Shown here piece after piece: positions 21,558-33,923 of a stretch of DNA of 64,000 nucleotides. Position 1 is the first letter of the stretch. The number at the start of each line of letters is the position of its first letter. The translations under genes and the position numbers were made by a program. The notes under the pieces are model-generated. The model had not been told where the DNA came from. It worked only from the letters and a program-made list of their open reading frames with translations, and ran no database searches. This DNA comes from Neonectria sp. B-13 (taxonomy: Eukaryota > Ascomycota > Sordariomycetes > Hypocreales > Nectriaceae), in contig NOKP01000029.1 of NCBI GenBank assembly GCA_002682825.1, positions 434,001-498,000 of the forward strand, read 5' to 3'.

Positions 21558-23317
21558 ATGGACTGCGAAACCTTTTCAGAACCCTGCGCGTCCAAGCTGC
21601 ACCACAGCCGACTTCACCCCGCCCTGAGTGAGCACCATGACTTCGGCCCGGACATCTACGACGAACTGGTTTCGTGGGTCTTCGCCTTCGAGCCCTTTGA
21701 GTACTGGCAGAGGAGCGAGAAGAACTGGGAGCTGAAATGCCCCGGTCCCCCCGGCTCGGGAAAGACGACCTTCGCCGCGCTCGCGGCCAGGGAGCTTCGC
21801 GCCAAGTACCCGTCCAAGGGCAGCGCCGTGGCGTCCATCTTCATCGTCAAGGACGTGCGGTGGAGCAAGGACACCTTCATCGAGGACTTCCTCGGGTCAA
21901 TCTTTCGCCAGCTCAAGACCGGCCATGCGTGCGCTCCGCAGGACGACGGAACATGCAACGTCCACGAAGCAGTCATGGAATACGTCGACGCCTGCAGGCA
22001 AGGCCAACGAGGCGCCACCCGCATCAGGCTGATCCGCCGCGCCCTAGACCTCTGCGTTGCGGGCCTCGACAAGGCGTTCCTGGTTCTTGATGGCATTGAC
22101 CGGTGCTCGATCGCCATGGAGCTGTTTCTCGAGGACGAGTTCCCGCGGCTCCGGGCAAACGGGTTGCGAATCATGACGACGTCCCGGATACCTTGCCTGC
22201 GCATACCCCCGAAAGTATACAAATGCGACACAGTCAACTGTCCAGACCCCCGGGCACGCCTTGTCTATTGGCTATGCCAGGAGCCCGAGTGCAGGAGACT
22301 TAAAATCGTCGTGTGTCTAACGTGTGAGGAGAGAAATGCGCCGTGCAGCAAATGGCGAGTTGATGTCGCATGAGCATAATTCTTTATTCAATGCTGACGC
22401 ATAGACTAACAGCGGAGGACACAACCTGCAACAACCGTACGAGCATGTCAACCTCGATATCATGCCCAGCGGCCAGAAGATGCAGGAATTCATAGCCCGA
22501 AGCCTCGAACAGGAGCAAGGTGACCTCAGCCTCGGCACGAGCCCGACCACCGCCATACCACCTCCGTCCCGTCTCGGCGCCGAGCTCACGGGGGTGGCGG
22601 GCGGCGCACGAAACCTGGTCCGCATGCTGGAGCAGCAAGCCTCGTACAACGTAGCCATGGCGCGTGTCCGGCTGGACCTGGTCGACGCCGCGCCGTCACT
22701 CACGGCGGCGCTGGACATCGGCGACCGGCTCCCGGCAAGCGTCACGGCCGTCTTCGACGCGGGCATCCGGGCCATCGAGGCTCAGCCGCCGGGCCATTGC
22801 GGCCGTGGCGCACGCCGAGCAGAACTCCATGGAATGCGAAAACACCGGCTTGACGTTTGGCGTGCTGGACAAGTGGCTGCGCGAGGCGGAGTCGCTGGGG
22901 TCGGCGCGCGCGTTGGGCTCGTCGCATGTGCCCCATCGCGGCCTGGAGGACGTCTTGCAGGCGAGCAACGGCTTCCTCGTCGTCGAGCCGTACGATGGCG
23001 ACGTCTTCGTTACGACGTACCACGACGACTTCACTACCTGGGTCTCGGAAGGATACGACGAGGCCCTGGTTGCGGCCGCCTCGCAGATGCAGTTTGGCAG
23101 GCTTCAGCGGCTGAACCGAGTGCAAACATTCGCAGGAAGGAATTCGGGAGACAGGAAGGATAAGGAGCATGCCATCTGGTTCGGGGAGGAGGATGCTGAA
23201 GTAGAGGAACTCAAGACCAAGCGTCCACAGCTCCAGGGGGGAGGAAGCGCACGCTTTGGTGGTGAACGGAGCAGTCGATTCAAGCTACCTAGAAGTGCAA
23301 CTGCGTGGATCAATTAG
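21558..23317 (+). pseudogene. NACHT/STAND-like NTPase, frameshifted
   Basis: From ATG 21558 a P-loop protein reads GPPGSGKTTF (Walker A, about residues 62-71), and further on AFLVLDGIDRC (Walker B) and MTTSRIPCL (sensor-1-like). This is the order of NACHT/STAND NTPases that act in fungal non-self recognition. The first frame stops at 22371-22373, probably inside an intron; coding sequence resumes by about 22413 (GHNLQQPYEHVN). Near 22785-22800 the reading frame changes by one base with no GT-AG intron to account for it: the upstream frame reads FDAGIRAIEAQPP and the next frame continues AIAAVAHAEQNSMECE. It ends at TAG 23315-23317, only 12 bases from the 3' end of the convergent HET pseudogene. 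The frameshift could be a sequence error, but the neighbours are also broken. Confidence 0.65.
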
Positions 23318-23329
23318 AGACGACAACCC

Positions 23330-25774
23330 TCAACATAACTTAATTAGTAGACCGTCCTCGAGAGTATGCCCTCCTGTGTTCCCAGTCCTCCGGCCGCAGC
23401 ATGACTCTCTCAAGCCTTCCCAAGACGCGTTGCTCAGGTCCTCGAAATCCAACGTGCCGGTTCTCTTATACTTGTGCTTGCTCCCCTGGACTTCCTCAAC
23501 GAGGATCCCGATGCCAGTGTACTCGGCCTGGATCAGCTCTTCGTCCTCATACCAGCTCTCCTGGTTCTTGTCCAGCCACGATGAGTACAAGGAGCAGCTC
23601 ATGGCAAGAATCACAAACTCGCATTCCGACTCGTCGTCCGAGGGTCTCACATCGGGGCATGCCTGTATCGACGCCGGTGGCCCGTCCTTCTGGTCGACAA
23701 CCAGCGCCCAATCCTTGGAGCCGTGGGTCTTCTTCAATGACCCTTTCATGACGTGGCCCTTGATTTGGATTTCGAGAGACACCAGCTCCGGGGGTTTGTC
23801 CCATGACAGCTTCTCGTGGACGACGACGACTTTCCCCTCCGGTGCTCTAACATGGCCGGCCCTAGTCTCATCCATCTTGGCCATCCTATTCGCCATGTTC
23901 GCCAACTCCTCCTTCCACGTCGGCACCTTGCCATCCACAGCCTCGAGAAACATTCTCTGCCGGAGTTGAAACCGCGGCTCTTTACCGTCGACCCCCTCGA
24001 CGACCCAGAACCGCGGCGGGTGGTCTATCCGGGACGCGACCTCGATGGCCCCTCGCACGCTCATCCACGACCAACTCGGGAAACACTCCAGCACCGGCGG
24101 ACGCTGAGCCCGGCCATCGACGACCCGCCAGCACAGCTGCTCGACCAGACTCAGGCTCCACAGCCCCGCGGCGAAGTCCTCGGCGAGCGCGTCGCGCACC
24201 AGCTTGGCAACGCCCCAGATGGCCATCAGCTTGTCCGTCTCCCGGCCCAGGTCGCACGACGTGTAGGCGCGGACGGCCACGCGACAGAAGGTCTCCAAGG
24301 AGGCATCCCCCATCGAGCGGACGGACAGTGCCGCCTGCTGCAGGCGGCGACGCCAGTGGCGGTCCGGGGCAGCCCCGGGGGCGTCGAGAGGAAGCGGGAG
24401 GCCGTCTGGGATGGATTCGGGCGCGGTGATTGTGGAACACTCCCAGAACATCTGCCGGTTCTAGAAGTGCAGAACCCGGGGCGAAAGGAGTCGCTCTGTG
24501 GAGTAAGGCTGTTAGAATTTTGATCCAAAACATCGATGAACAGGATAAACTTGCCCTGAAATACCCAACCGCGGCTATAAAGAACTTTGTCAAGGAGGCC
24601 TTCTTCGTATATCCTGTCTGGTACGGCTCTCCACGTGTGGTTTTTGAACAGCAGAGTGTATTTATCCGGTATGTACTGCTCAGGAATGATCCTTCGAACC
24701 TCGTCGTCGTCCCTCTTCCGGAACAGGCCACCATTCTTGTCCGGGGATGCTGCCGCGGCAATGTTGCCGTAAGAGTTCCGGTACACCTTATGCATGAGCT
24801 TCCCCTCCTTGACAAAGTCGGAATCGCCCTTCCTCGCAACCGCAGGCTGCGAGGTGGCGGTGATGCGCAGCTCCTGAATTATGCACAGCGAGTCGATCCA
24901 GATGTACCTGATGCCCAGCTTCCGCGTCACCTGGATGGCGTCTACAAAGTTCTTGTTGCTTTTAACCTGCTCCTACGGCACGCCGCTGGTGGTGAACTCG
25001 TCAAAGTTGTCGCTGCGGGAGTTGACGAACTCGCCCTTTGTCGGGTCCCCCCAGCAGTGGCCGAGGGTCGCATACGGGCTTTGCTTGTGCTTCTCCCCGG
25101 TCACCACCACCCGCACCACGTCTGGTGGCCATCTGGACTGGGGCGAGCCGACGTCGACAAGTCTAGTTGGGACGAACTCCCGCTCGCCGTGCTTTCGTGC
25201 GCAGTTGGGGTGGTGTTTCAGACAATTGTCCATCCACCTGGACATCTGGGACCAGGCTCCATCAGAGTCGGTTCGTCCACCTAGCTGATTAGCGGATGGG
25301 ATTCTGCCCAGCTCCGCCTGGAGCCCGCTTTCTGTGATTTGTTTCTTTTCGTTGTCGCGGGGGTTTCCTTCGTCATCGTCTTCATAGGAGGAAATAAAAT
25401 GCCCTATCGGAAAGCCGCTGTCGCTTGTCGTCCCGCTTCTGTTGTGTCGAATCGGTTCCGAGGTTTGGTCTAAAGCGCAACACCACCATGTCTTGGCTCT
25501 CTCTAGTAACTGCTGCTGCGTGGCGAAGAGTCCATCTATAGACGGCATTTTGTGGTGAGTCTTCGGCGAGCCAAGGGTCGAGCCAGGAGCTTTGTCCCGA
25601 GCCGAGCTTCAGTTTGTGCTCGGGGTCAAGCGTCGCCAGGATGTCATCCGAGAGTCTCGTGCGCAGCGAGCATTGCTCTTGCAGAGATTGCTTGAACTGG
25701 GACGACTTATAGTGGTGGTACCCCCATGTGTTCCCGGACTCCAGGATCCGGGATCGACAGAATGAACAGACCAT
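23330..25774 (-). pseudogene. HET-domain gene with two in-frame TAGs and a frameshift
   Basis: Minus strand, ATG 25774. HET motifs are unmistakable: YATLGHCWGD, NFVDAIQVTRKLGIRYIWID followed by SLCIIQ, then LYSRGWVFQ and MFWECS. Lesions: a frame change near 25380-25400 (frame ending FYFLL, next frame resuming YEDDDEGN); TAG at 24975-24973 between GVP and EQVKSNKNF; and TAG at 24463-24461 between VLHF and NRQMFWEC. A 59-nt GC-AG intron (24554-24496) lies between WVFQ and ERLLSPRVLHF. The last frame is open for over 1.1 kb to a stop at 23330, so decay is light. Intact HET proteins trigger incompatibility cell death on non-self recognition; this copy cannot be full-length unless the message is edited. 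Confidence 0.8.
24496..24554 (-). other. GC-AG intron of the HET pseudogene
   Basis: Donor GCAAGT at 24554, acceptor CCACAG ending at 24496, with TCTAACAG as branch region. It restores the family sequence WVFQ-ERLLSPRVLHF; the neighbouring GT donor would shift the frame. Confidence 0.7.
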
Positions 25775-26149
25775 GATGGCACACAAGTGGCGGATTGAGA
25801 GTTGGGTTGAATTGGTGCCTTGTTGGAGGTAAGCGGATTATTTAAACCAATCCCAAGAGATGAGGTCTGACTAATACTCTGGACTGCTTACTGCCCTGCA
25901 CTGCAACTTTGCTGCATTGTGAAGATTGTGTGGTGGTGTGTTGCCAGACTTGATTCAAGTACCTACTTGGGCACACGCAGCGAAGGAAAAAGAAAAGGAG
26001 AAAATACTCAGTTAATAGTGAACCTACATAGCAGGTGTTATAGACTCATGCAAAGTCTCGAGAAGGTACAGTCCTATGCAACTTGAACAGCTTGTCTTAC
26101 ATCTGCATCCTAAAGGTCCTCTTATAAGCGTCTAGCTTTAACGTTACCC
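25775..26149. other. Intergenic, 375 bases
   Basis: Upstream of the HET pseudogene and downstream of the flavin monooxygenase. A/T-rich with short purine tracts; nothing recognised. Confidence 0.35.
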
Positions 26150-27918
26150 TTATAATCCCTTTACTTCCTTAGCCCCCTTCTTGATCTTCTCCATCTCCGC
26201 ATAAGCATCAATCACAGCTTGCCGGGCTCCAGTCCACTGAGCCCTCTTCCCGGTGTCGAAAAGCCTCAACGCATACCCAGTTGACGGCCCATGCGCAAGC
26301 GCTCTGTAGAGCTGAGCATCTCTCCACCAGAGCGCCCAAGCCTTCCAGCCCCAGCCGATGTTGTCGAGCATGGCGGTGCCGGCGGCGTCGTGGACGAACG
26401 TCTGCCAGCCCACCGACACGACGTCGCCTCGGTTCGCGCCGGGCGCCTTCTCGAGGCGTTTGGAGAGCCAGGCGTTGTGTTGGCGCACCCAGGCGTCCAT
26501 GGCGGGTCGCGAGGGCAGCGTCGAGTTTCCGGCCCAGATCTGCGCGACGCTTATGGCGGCCAGTTCGCGTCCTTGGATCTGAGGCCCGTTGAGGTGCACG
26601 TTGCTGATCAGGGCCAGCGAGTCTGCGTGTTCCGGCGGGAAGATGCCCATGTAGAGATTCGGCAGAGGCGCCGCACCAGTTGGGCCGTCGACAAACGTGA
26701 GGGCGTCGGACAGGATTTCCATGTCGTCGTTGTAGCCGGTGCAGGTGATGATGGCGTCGACCTCCTCGATCACCCGGCCGTCACTCATCTCCACGCATCT
26801 CGGACCCGTGATGCGCTTGATTCCCGGCACGGACAAGATCTTGCCTTCCTTGACGTATGGAATCAGCTCGTCGTTGCACACGATGATGTACTGGCCATCC
26901 CTGAGGCTTGGTGATTGCACAAATCCCCATTCGGGTTTGTTCTCGCCCCAATTCTGCTTGAAGTTGTCATCCATGGCGCCGTCCATGATTTTGCCCCACA
27001 GCCATGGCATGTTTGCTTCAATCCACCATAGAATCGAGGCCGAGGTTGGAGTCAGCATCGCATCAGCCGGCACGCCGTTTGCGCCTGAGCGCTTGAATAT
27101 CTTGGCTCCTCGCCTGTGTGAGAGGTAAACCTTCTCGGCTCGGTTGACAAGATTGATGGCGATGTCTCCCGCTGTGTTTCCCATGCCCAGCACTATGACG
27201 TTCTGGCCCTTGAATTGGTCCAAGTCTCGCACGTCTTGAGAATGTAGGATGTGGCCGGCGAACTTGTCCTGTCCCTCGAACTGTATGGGCCGCGGGTTGA
27301 GAAAGCAACCAGTCGCCCAGACCACCTTGTCAAATTCCCTCGGGTCGTCGGGAGCATCGGCAAAGGTCAACTGCCACCGTGACGTTCCATCCCCTTTCCC
27401 GAACTTGATAATCGTCTTGCCAAATTCAACGTTGCGATATAGGTCGAAATGCTTAGCAAAAGACTTTATGTATGAACCCATATCGGGAGCAGCTGGGAAT
27501 AATGGGAAATCTTTTATAATTAGTAAGCGTGCCACGTTCTTTTGCGCCCACGGAAATGCAGGCCTCACCTGCTGGCATGGGGTAGTCGCTCAAGTTCAGC
27601 TTTGATCGTTGTTAGATACATCGTCTCACTGCAACATCAGGGCACAAACCGAAAACTTGCTGTTGCACAGTCGCGTCTCCTTCAGGGCCGTCGTCATGGA
27701 GCGGTCTCCAGTCCACGACCAAATGCCTCCGACATCATCACGTCTCTCAAAGAGCGTGACGTCATATCCCAGATCTCTCAATTCTTTGAGCGCTACTAAT
27801 CCAGCCGGGCCTATACAAAACACAATGTTAGCCGAGTGCGAGGCGATATAATTAATAGACGGTTGGATGACGACATACCACCGCCCACCACAGCAATCTT
27901 CGTCTCATTAGATACCAT
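26150..27918 (-). CDS. Flavin-containing monooxygenase (FMO-like)
   Basis: Four exons on the minus strand, 27918-27879, 27810-27650, 27599-27569 and 27510-26150, give 530 aa; all junctions are GT-AG and in frame. Residues ~8-18 carry the FAD Rossmann motif VVGGGPAGL, split by intron 1. FAGHILHS (~161-168) is the FMO fingerprint region, and LGMGNTAGD (~185-193) is the NADPH-binding Rossmann motif. TCTGYNDD closes the NADPH domain. FMO-like enzymes insert one oxygen atom into soft nucleophiles (N or S) or catalyse Baeyer-Villiger reactions; in fungi many serve detoxification or secondary metabolism. No biosynthetic backbone gene is nearby, so the substrate is unknown. Length fits the family and no lesion was seen. 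Confidence 0.9.
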
Positions 27919-29288
27919 AATTACTGCAGTCTTGTGAACAACTGAAGGAGGGCAAACATCTTGAAAGACAGAACCATGTCCTTATATAGGGCGGTCTGTC
28001 AGCCCGATCCTCCATCACCTCAGATGTCAGCACTGCGTTGGGACTTCTGCTAGCGCTGACCTGCCGGTTAAAGACACCAAACGGAGAAAATGACCGGGCC
28101 CAGTTTCGAAAAGAGAAAGCCCAGGCAGACCACATGCAAGAGAACAAGCAAGGTCTAGGCTCGGAACATGCTGATTAAGATATAGACTGTAGGAGTGTTG
28201 GGTATGTTAAAGTGCTCTTTTTTCCTCGTCTTGTTATTTTATCTCCGTTGTCTAAGTAAGAAGTGATATGTTACCTCGCTAGTAGTCTCCAAATCCGACA
28301 TGGCCCCACACACCCTGCAACGTAATGTCAACACAGTTGGGAATCCGGGATTCGAATCCCCTCTTTCCTCTGCCCTCAGGGCCCCGAATTCAAAGCAGGG
28401 AGGAGGCGGTTGGGACCATCGCTATGCCCAGGGCCGTACTAAGAAAATGCACTAATGAGATCCCAACCTCCGGAGTGCACATACAAAAGCAAAAAGTTGA
28501 TTCTCCGTCCTTTCCCTCGGACTTTAGGAGAAGGAAGAGGCTTTGAAAGTAATCTTAGAAAGCAGATAGTGAATTTCATTATTTTCCCTAACAGTACACC
28601 CCGTCCTTCCTACTGCGCGATGATAAATCAATAAGGTCTTAAGATCCCGCATTCGACCAATAATGTCCATTATCCTCGTAATACCAGCAATCACAAGATG
28701 TGACTTTTTGTTTTGTTTTGTTTTGTATTATTAACGTCTTGCGGGATCGCAGAAACACTAATAAGGATACTGTAGCCGCCAAGACAGAACCCTATTGGTT
28801 CGTTGGGAGCAAGGGTCTGACCAGGGATCCAGCAATATTGCCTAAGCATCTCGCAGTTGGAGCCTTCGTTTTCGTCTTTGATCGAGAATAAAATGCCACT
28901 TTATAGGTTAAAAGAGCCCTTTGTAATTGTAACATACTCACTACAATTATATCTATCGACTGATGTAGTTTTTATGCTGAGAAATGTCGTGGTGGAATTT
29001 TGTCGCATTTAAACGTCCAATTGGCACTGCACTTGCGATTTCACCAAGTCCACACGACACAAGCACAACCCAGCCGCACTTTTCTCAACTGATATCTTCA
29101 TTTTACAGCAACGAGGGCAGCCACAATGGAAGCTGGAGATATCACAAGGCAATTAGAGGCAACGCCTTGTCAATGACCTCATTGAGAAGTAGGGGTCTGA
29201 CATAGACTGTATCAAACGTTCTACTTATAAACTTCGTCCAACTTGAACCTTGCGTGTAAACACGATGGAGAAGCAGTTGATTTCCAAT
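27919..29288. other. Intergenic, about 1.4 kb, with repeat relic
   Basis: No gene. About 28213-28305 resembles a stretch at 41309-41392 (both contain TTTTCCTCGTCTT, then ATATGTTA, then GTAGTCT), suggesting a diverged dispersed repeat. A short (TTTTG)4 run lies at 28706-28725. Confidence 0.4.
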
Positions 29289-31601
29289 CTAAGCAATATA
29301 CACTGGTAAACGGCTTCCAAAAAGCCCATCCTTGTCGATCTGAACGTCCATCTTATGGAAATCGTGAAGAAGTAACCAGCACATCATACGAAAGACAAGT
29401 ACACACCAGACATCATTGATCTCCTGTTCCTCCTTGAGCTTCACTCTGTCATCGTCTAGTTCGTCTTCATCACCATTTAGAGGCGATTCCAATAAGGCCC
29501 CAGTGCGCTGGATTATATTTGGCTGATTCCAGGGCTTTTGATGCTTCCTTTCTCGATCCGACTCGCTGCATATCTTCCGAATGACATTCTCGCGCACTGA
29601 ATAGATATACATGTCCATTAAAACGGCATGCCTCTCTGCATAGGATGCTGAGTCAAGTCGTTGGAGGTCTTGCAACATCACTTTCCGATACTCGTGGGCC
29701 AATTGCTCCTTGCTGACTTCAGGGGCTTTCGATGACTGATCGGGGGGTTTGAGCGACTCCTCCTTCGCATCTGTATTCTCAAAACAGCCTCCATTGGGAC
29801 CATGATCGGTGTCTCTCAGATTGAGTATGCCCAAAACCTCCTGGAGGTGTACTCGTAAGACGGACTGAACTAGTGGTTCTCTACCATCTTTGAGAAACTT
29901 GTCGTATTTCTCAATCGTAGCGTGCAGTGCGGTCATGAGATCCCAGTAGTATAATCTCGGCTCCTCCGTTCTTTGTCTTGTTTTGGGGTATGTCGTCAAA
30001 AACTCATCCTGCCCTTGCTCCCGGTTTTGCCGCTCTTTGTAATCTCTGAATCTCTGCTCAGAGTCACTAAAAGCCTTCTCAATCTTATTAGCATCGCTTA
30101 TTATCTTGGGGATCTGACTGTTCTTATGGAACATTGCCTGCGCGTTCTGCGGCTCGCCCTGAACCTCCTGCTTTTGATACTTGTCCAGAACACACTTATA
30201 GGTGATTAATAAGGTGCGGAGGGAGAAAGACTTTCGGTCCCAGTGGTGGATGGTAGGGTTCGGAAGCATGCGGAAAGCAGTGCCCTTTATTTGCAGCACG
30301 ATTCCAACCATACCGAGCATCTCGAAGGCGACTGAGGCAGGTCAGCTAAACGCTTTTGTAAAAGACTAACCTTGACCCTAAGATATACCTGGGAAAAGAT
30401 GGCTGTACCGTGTGTGCTCAGCTGGCTTTGAAAAGTATTTGACAGTCTTAGTATTGCAGCCAATAACCACCAAAGTTTCTGCCATTGCAGTGAAACTTGC
30501 GAGCTGAAGAGTTCCTAGGTCTTTTGGTTCGTCGGCATACATTTTGAAGCTTGTTGGGCGGAAAATAGTAGGGCAGTATCCAAAGCACAGTTCCTTAATG
30601 TTCTCGTCTGGAATGATACGGTTCTCCTTGAACCAAGTTTCGCCCGCTTTATAAAAAGAGAATACAATACCGAGGCCATCAACATTGGCGCCAGTGACGA
30701 TAAAGCCATTGCCCTGTGCACGGTACTGATTTTCGTTTTGGTTGAAGACCTTCCAGTGTATGCCGAGCATAGCGATGATCTCAACTATATGGCAAATGGT
30801 TGAAGTAGCATATGGCTTATTCATGTGCCCTGGCATGGTGTCCCATGATTTCTTCTTCTTTTGTATGCCTACGGTGAGAGTGTGTAGGTTATTCGCGTCA
30901 GTTTTGACGAAGTCTTCTTGGAGTGGCTCATGGGACGCCGTATTACGCCACTCATAGTTGTACGTAGGATAATGTACTGCCTGCCATTGTCGAGATTCCT
31001 TCTCCATCCGCTGCACGGCCATGAGGAGTGCAAGCCAAGTTGCAAGCTCGTTATCGGCTGTGCGGATGCCCTGACGAGTGTCCCTAGCCTCGCGTTTCCT
31101 AATCTGTTGGTCGTACGTTTCTTGACTCCACGTATGAGTCTTCTTGTAGCTCTCCTCCGTTCCGACCATGTATGTGATTTCGTAGTAGGTGACCCCCTGA
31201 GGTTCATCCTGGAGCTGACCCCTGGCGGAATTGGACTCGACAAAGCGCTTCAAGCGACTCGGAATACTTCGCTTCCCAGTGTAGGGCTTTCCTTTCTCTG
31301 TGTGAGGGCCTAGCGGGCCCCTTTTGTTGCTCGGAGCGGAAACAAAAATGACAGGAGTCTGGAACTCAACTTCGAACCGAAATTCGAATAGCTGCAGCCG
31401 GCGGTGGGTGAATTTAGACCATTTCCCAATCACCAATTCCTTGCATGAGGCGTAGCCCGTTGCTGAAGCATAGTATTGTTGAAGGGCCTGAAAAAGAGCG
31501 ATGACGAGAGCAAAAGCTGACACGGCTAGAGCGACGCATGCGATGATGAGCTCATAATTTCTGCCCCCGTTTAAGGGATTTGTAGTGCCGTTGGAATTCA
31601 T
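29289..31601 (-). CDS. Modin-like membrane-anchored protein
   Basis: Two exons, 31601-30389 and 30331-29289, joined by a 57-nt intron (GTATAT...CTCAG), give 751 aa. An N-terminal transmembrane helix lies at about residues 19-41 (ELIIACVALAVSAFALVIAL). A soluble region follows with EFRFEVEFQTPVIFVSAP, VVIGCNTKTVKYFSKPAEH and, across the splice, SHLFPVAFEMLGMVGIVLQI. I recognise these as hallmarks of the fungal proteins annotated as modin, whose biochemical role is unknown. The second half (exon 2) is rich in charged residues with likely helical bundles and an acidic patch (GDEDELDDD). The gene appears intact. Family assignment rests on remembered similarity. Confidence 0.75.
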
Positions 31602-32722
31602 AATGTTGCTAGCATGGAGCGGTGATCGACGAAAACCCTCAATTTGCCAGAGCAGGTTTCAGTGCCCGTGATGATGTGTTTTTAGCGCCAACCGACACAT
31701 AAAACAAAGAAATCAATCAGGCTGCCGACCTTTATTTGACCAGAGCGTGTATTTCGTGAAATATCACGTCGCTGTGCCATACCGTAGCTGCTACTTGCCC
31801 CTACTCTCCAATAATCACATACGTAGCAGATCGAGTTAATTATGACATAATAATCAAGGAGAGCCCTCTTAAGGTTCGATTACGTCGACTTTGGAGTGCA
31901 TGTGATATTAATGATGAACATGATGAAACCGAGTTGATCTATCACGCTGGACTGGTGTACTTCAGCTGGACGGCCGACCAAGACGCCAGGTCCCACACCT
32001 TCACCAGACCCGACCCTGATTGGGTAATTCCATACAGGAGTGGAATCATGTGAAAGAAACGCCACCCTGGATGAGCTTTTGGCTTTGGAGGTGTCTTTAG
32101 CTCTTCGGGCTCCTCTTAAAAGGCATTTGCATGTGTGAACCATTCTTTGCATGCGTCAACCTGCCTCGCATGTGAGACATACATCATGCCCGTCGATGTC
32201 GACTCAACTACGTCAACAAGACAGGCCTCCGAGACCACAATGTGCTGCGGTCAATGCAGACCTGGAGTTAAGAACTGTCCTTAACCACTCGTCCAGTTAT
32301 AGGCGTGGATGGTTAAGGATGCTCATCTTTCGGTCAGTGGCAGCGGAACATACCGAATGGGTTGGGCATCTGTCACTCATCGTTGGCCTTGATTGGAGCA
32401 TTTCGGTTGTCTATCTTTAGCCTCTCTGAGGCTGAAACAACCACCAATCAGGTATCACATGAAGTGCGGCGAAAAACCACTGCTGCTCACGTTCAGAAGG
32501 AAGGGGGCCCAAACACAAAGACTGAGCTGCAAGCCTGTTTGGCTTCATTCATGCCGCTTTACCCATCCCCTACCAGTGAGCAGGTACGAACCCGGAGCAC
32601 ATGCTCGACTGGAGGCAACGTGGCGTTCAAGCCGTTATTGCACAGCTTCGCGTGATATTCTTTCACGTGCAGCTCCGCAACATCCAGTGTCGCTTTTTGC
32701 TCTCCCAGCGACTCCAGCCGAG
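31602..32722. other. Intergenic, about 1.1 kb, divergent
   Basis: Short open frames on both strands (for example 32151-32655 plus, 31880-32152 minus) show no family signature. No repeat or RNA gene recognised. Confidence 0.35.
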
Positions 32723-33733
32723 ATGGCCACAGCAACAGACCACGATCCCAATCCGGCGGACGTGCCCCGACATGTCGACATCGACCTCGCCGGTGATCTC
32801 CTTTTCACGGTGGGGTTAAATCTGAAGTCGTCCTTCCTAGTCTCGTCAAAAGTAATCTCAACCGCTTCAGATGTCTTCCGAACCATGTTCGGTCCGAACT
32901 TCAGAGAAGGCGATTCACTGAGTCAAAAGTAAGGAGATAACTGGTTAGAGTAATAATGAGTACACCCATGAGGTTACGGAGAAATTATCATTGCACGCAT
33001 ATGAAATCAATGCTAATTCAAGCTCGAATCTACCAGGGCCCCGGACAAAGCTTGCAAGATCGCTTTTCCGGACGATGACCCGGCGGCTATGGAGATTCTT
33101 TTCAACATACTCCACTTCCAAAATGAAGCTTTACCGGCGGTTGGAATATGATGCTTACAAGTTCCCTGCTCTCGAATTGCACGGTAGGTTGCGTCATATG
33201 TGTAGCCAGTCACACGCGGCTCAAAATGTCTAATTGTTTGAGATAGCTTACCACCAAAGACAGTTGCATTAGAGAGACAGTGTGAAATGCTACACCAAAC
33301 TCTATCGAAGGGCCTTATGGAGCCCATCTTGCCACTCATCAGCAAAGAAGGCTGCGACAAGTCTCCGACCACGAACAACCAGGTCAATCACACCGTGCGG
33401 TACACCTTCGGCATGCACGACACCCTTCAGGTATCCGCCTACCTGCGCGAACTGCACAGATTGAAGCTGTGGCCGCTGGACTTTCATCAGACGAGTATCG
33501 CAGATGTTCTGGACAAGCTTTCCCGCTTCGAGGAAAGGGAGATTGGTCCGTCTATGAGATTCCGAATGCACGGCCGTGTCCATGACTGCACGGCTTGCAC
33601 TTCCGATCCGCGAACTAAGATTGATCAGCTCATCAGGAAGGTAACGGTTGATGCGAAGGGGATCTGCCTCGATTGTCTGCGGAAGGGCTCGTCTTCGTCG
33701 GTGGATTCGGAATGCCGTGTCAACCATGACTGA
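32723..33733 (+). pseudogene. BTB/POZ-domain gene with one in-frame TGA
   Basis: Exons 32723-32928, 33037-33183 and 33247-33733 (introns 108 and 63 nt, GTAAGG and GTAGGT donors) form a 280-codon frame. The first exon reads as a fungal BTB domain: DIDLAGDLLFTVG, FLVSSKVISTASDVF, RTMFGPNFREG, continuing AAMEILFNILHFQNEALP in exon 2. Frame and splice phases fit throughout, but codon 107 is TGA (33149-33151), between AVGI and CLQVP. The C-terminal part (LPPKTVALERQCEMLHQTL to the end) contains a CxxC pair near CTACTSD and ICLDCLRKG. BTB domains mediate dimerisation or Cullin-3 binding. Either a nonsense mutation, an unseen splice, or an edited site explains the TGA. Confidence 0.6.
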
Positions 33734-33923
33734 CTAGCTTCATTCGCAGCGGCTGGGGGAGAATGAGGAACTCTGCGATGGCTGCCGTCGAATTTCGTTG
33801 AAGGCGCTACTGGAGACAGATAACCGCCCGCATGGAATATTAGATTTGCATGCTTGTGGTTGGAAGTCAACATGAAATTAGCACATTAGTTAAGTGTATA
33901 GAGAGGGTCATATATCGCAAGCC

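Noticed and set aside
28349..28368. T-arm-like palindrome GGGATTCGAATCCC resembling a tRNA B box
   Set aside because: No matching acceptor stem, anticodon arm or A box within tRNA distance; the short palindrome alone is weak.
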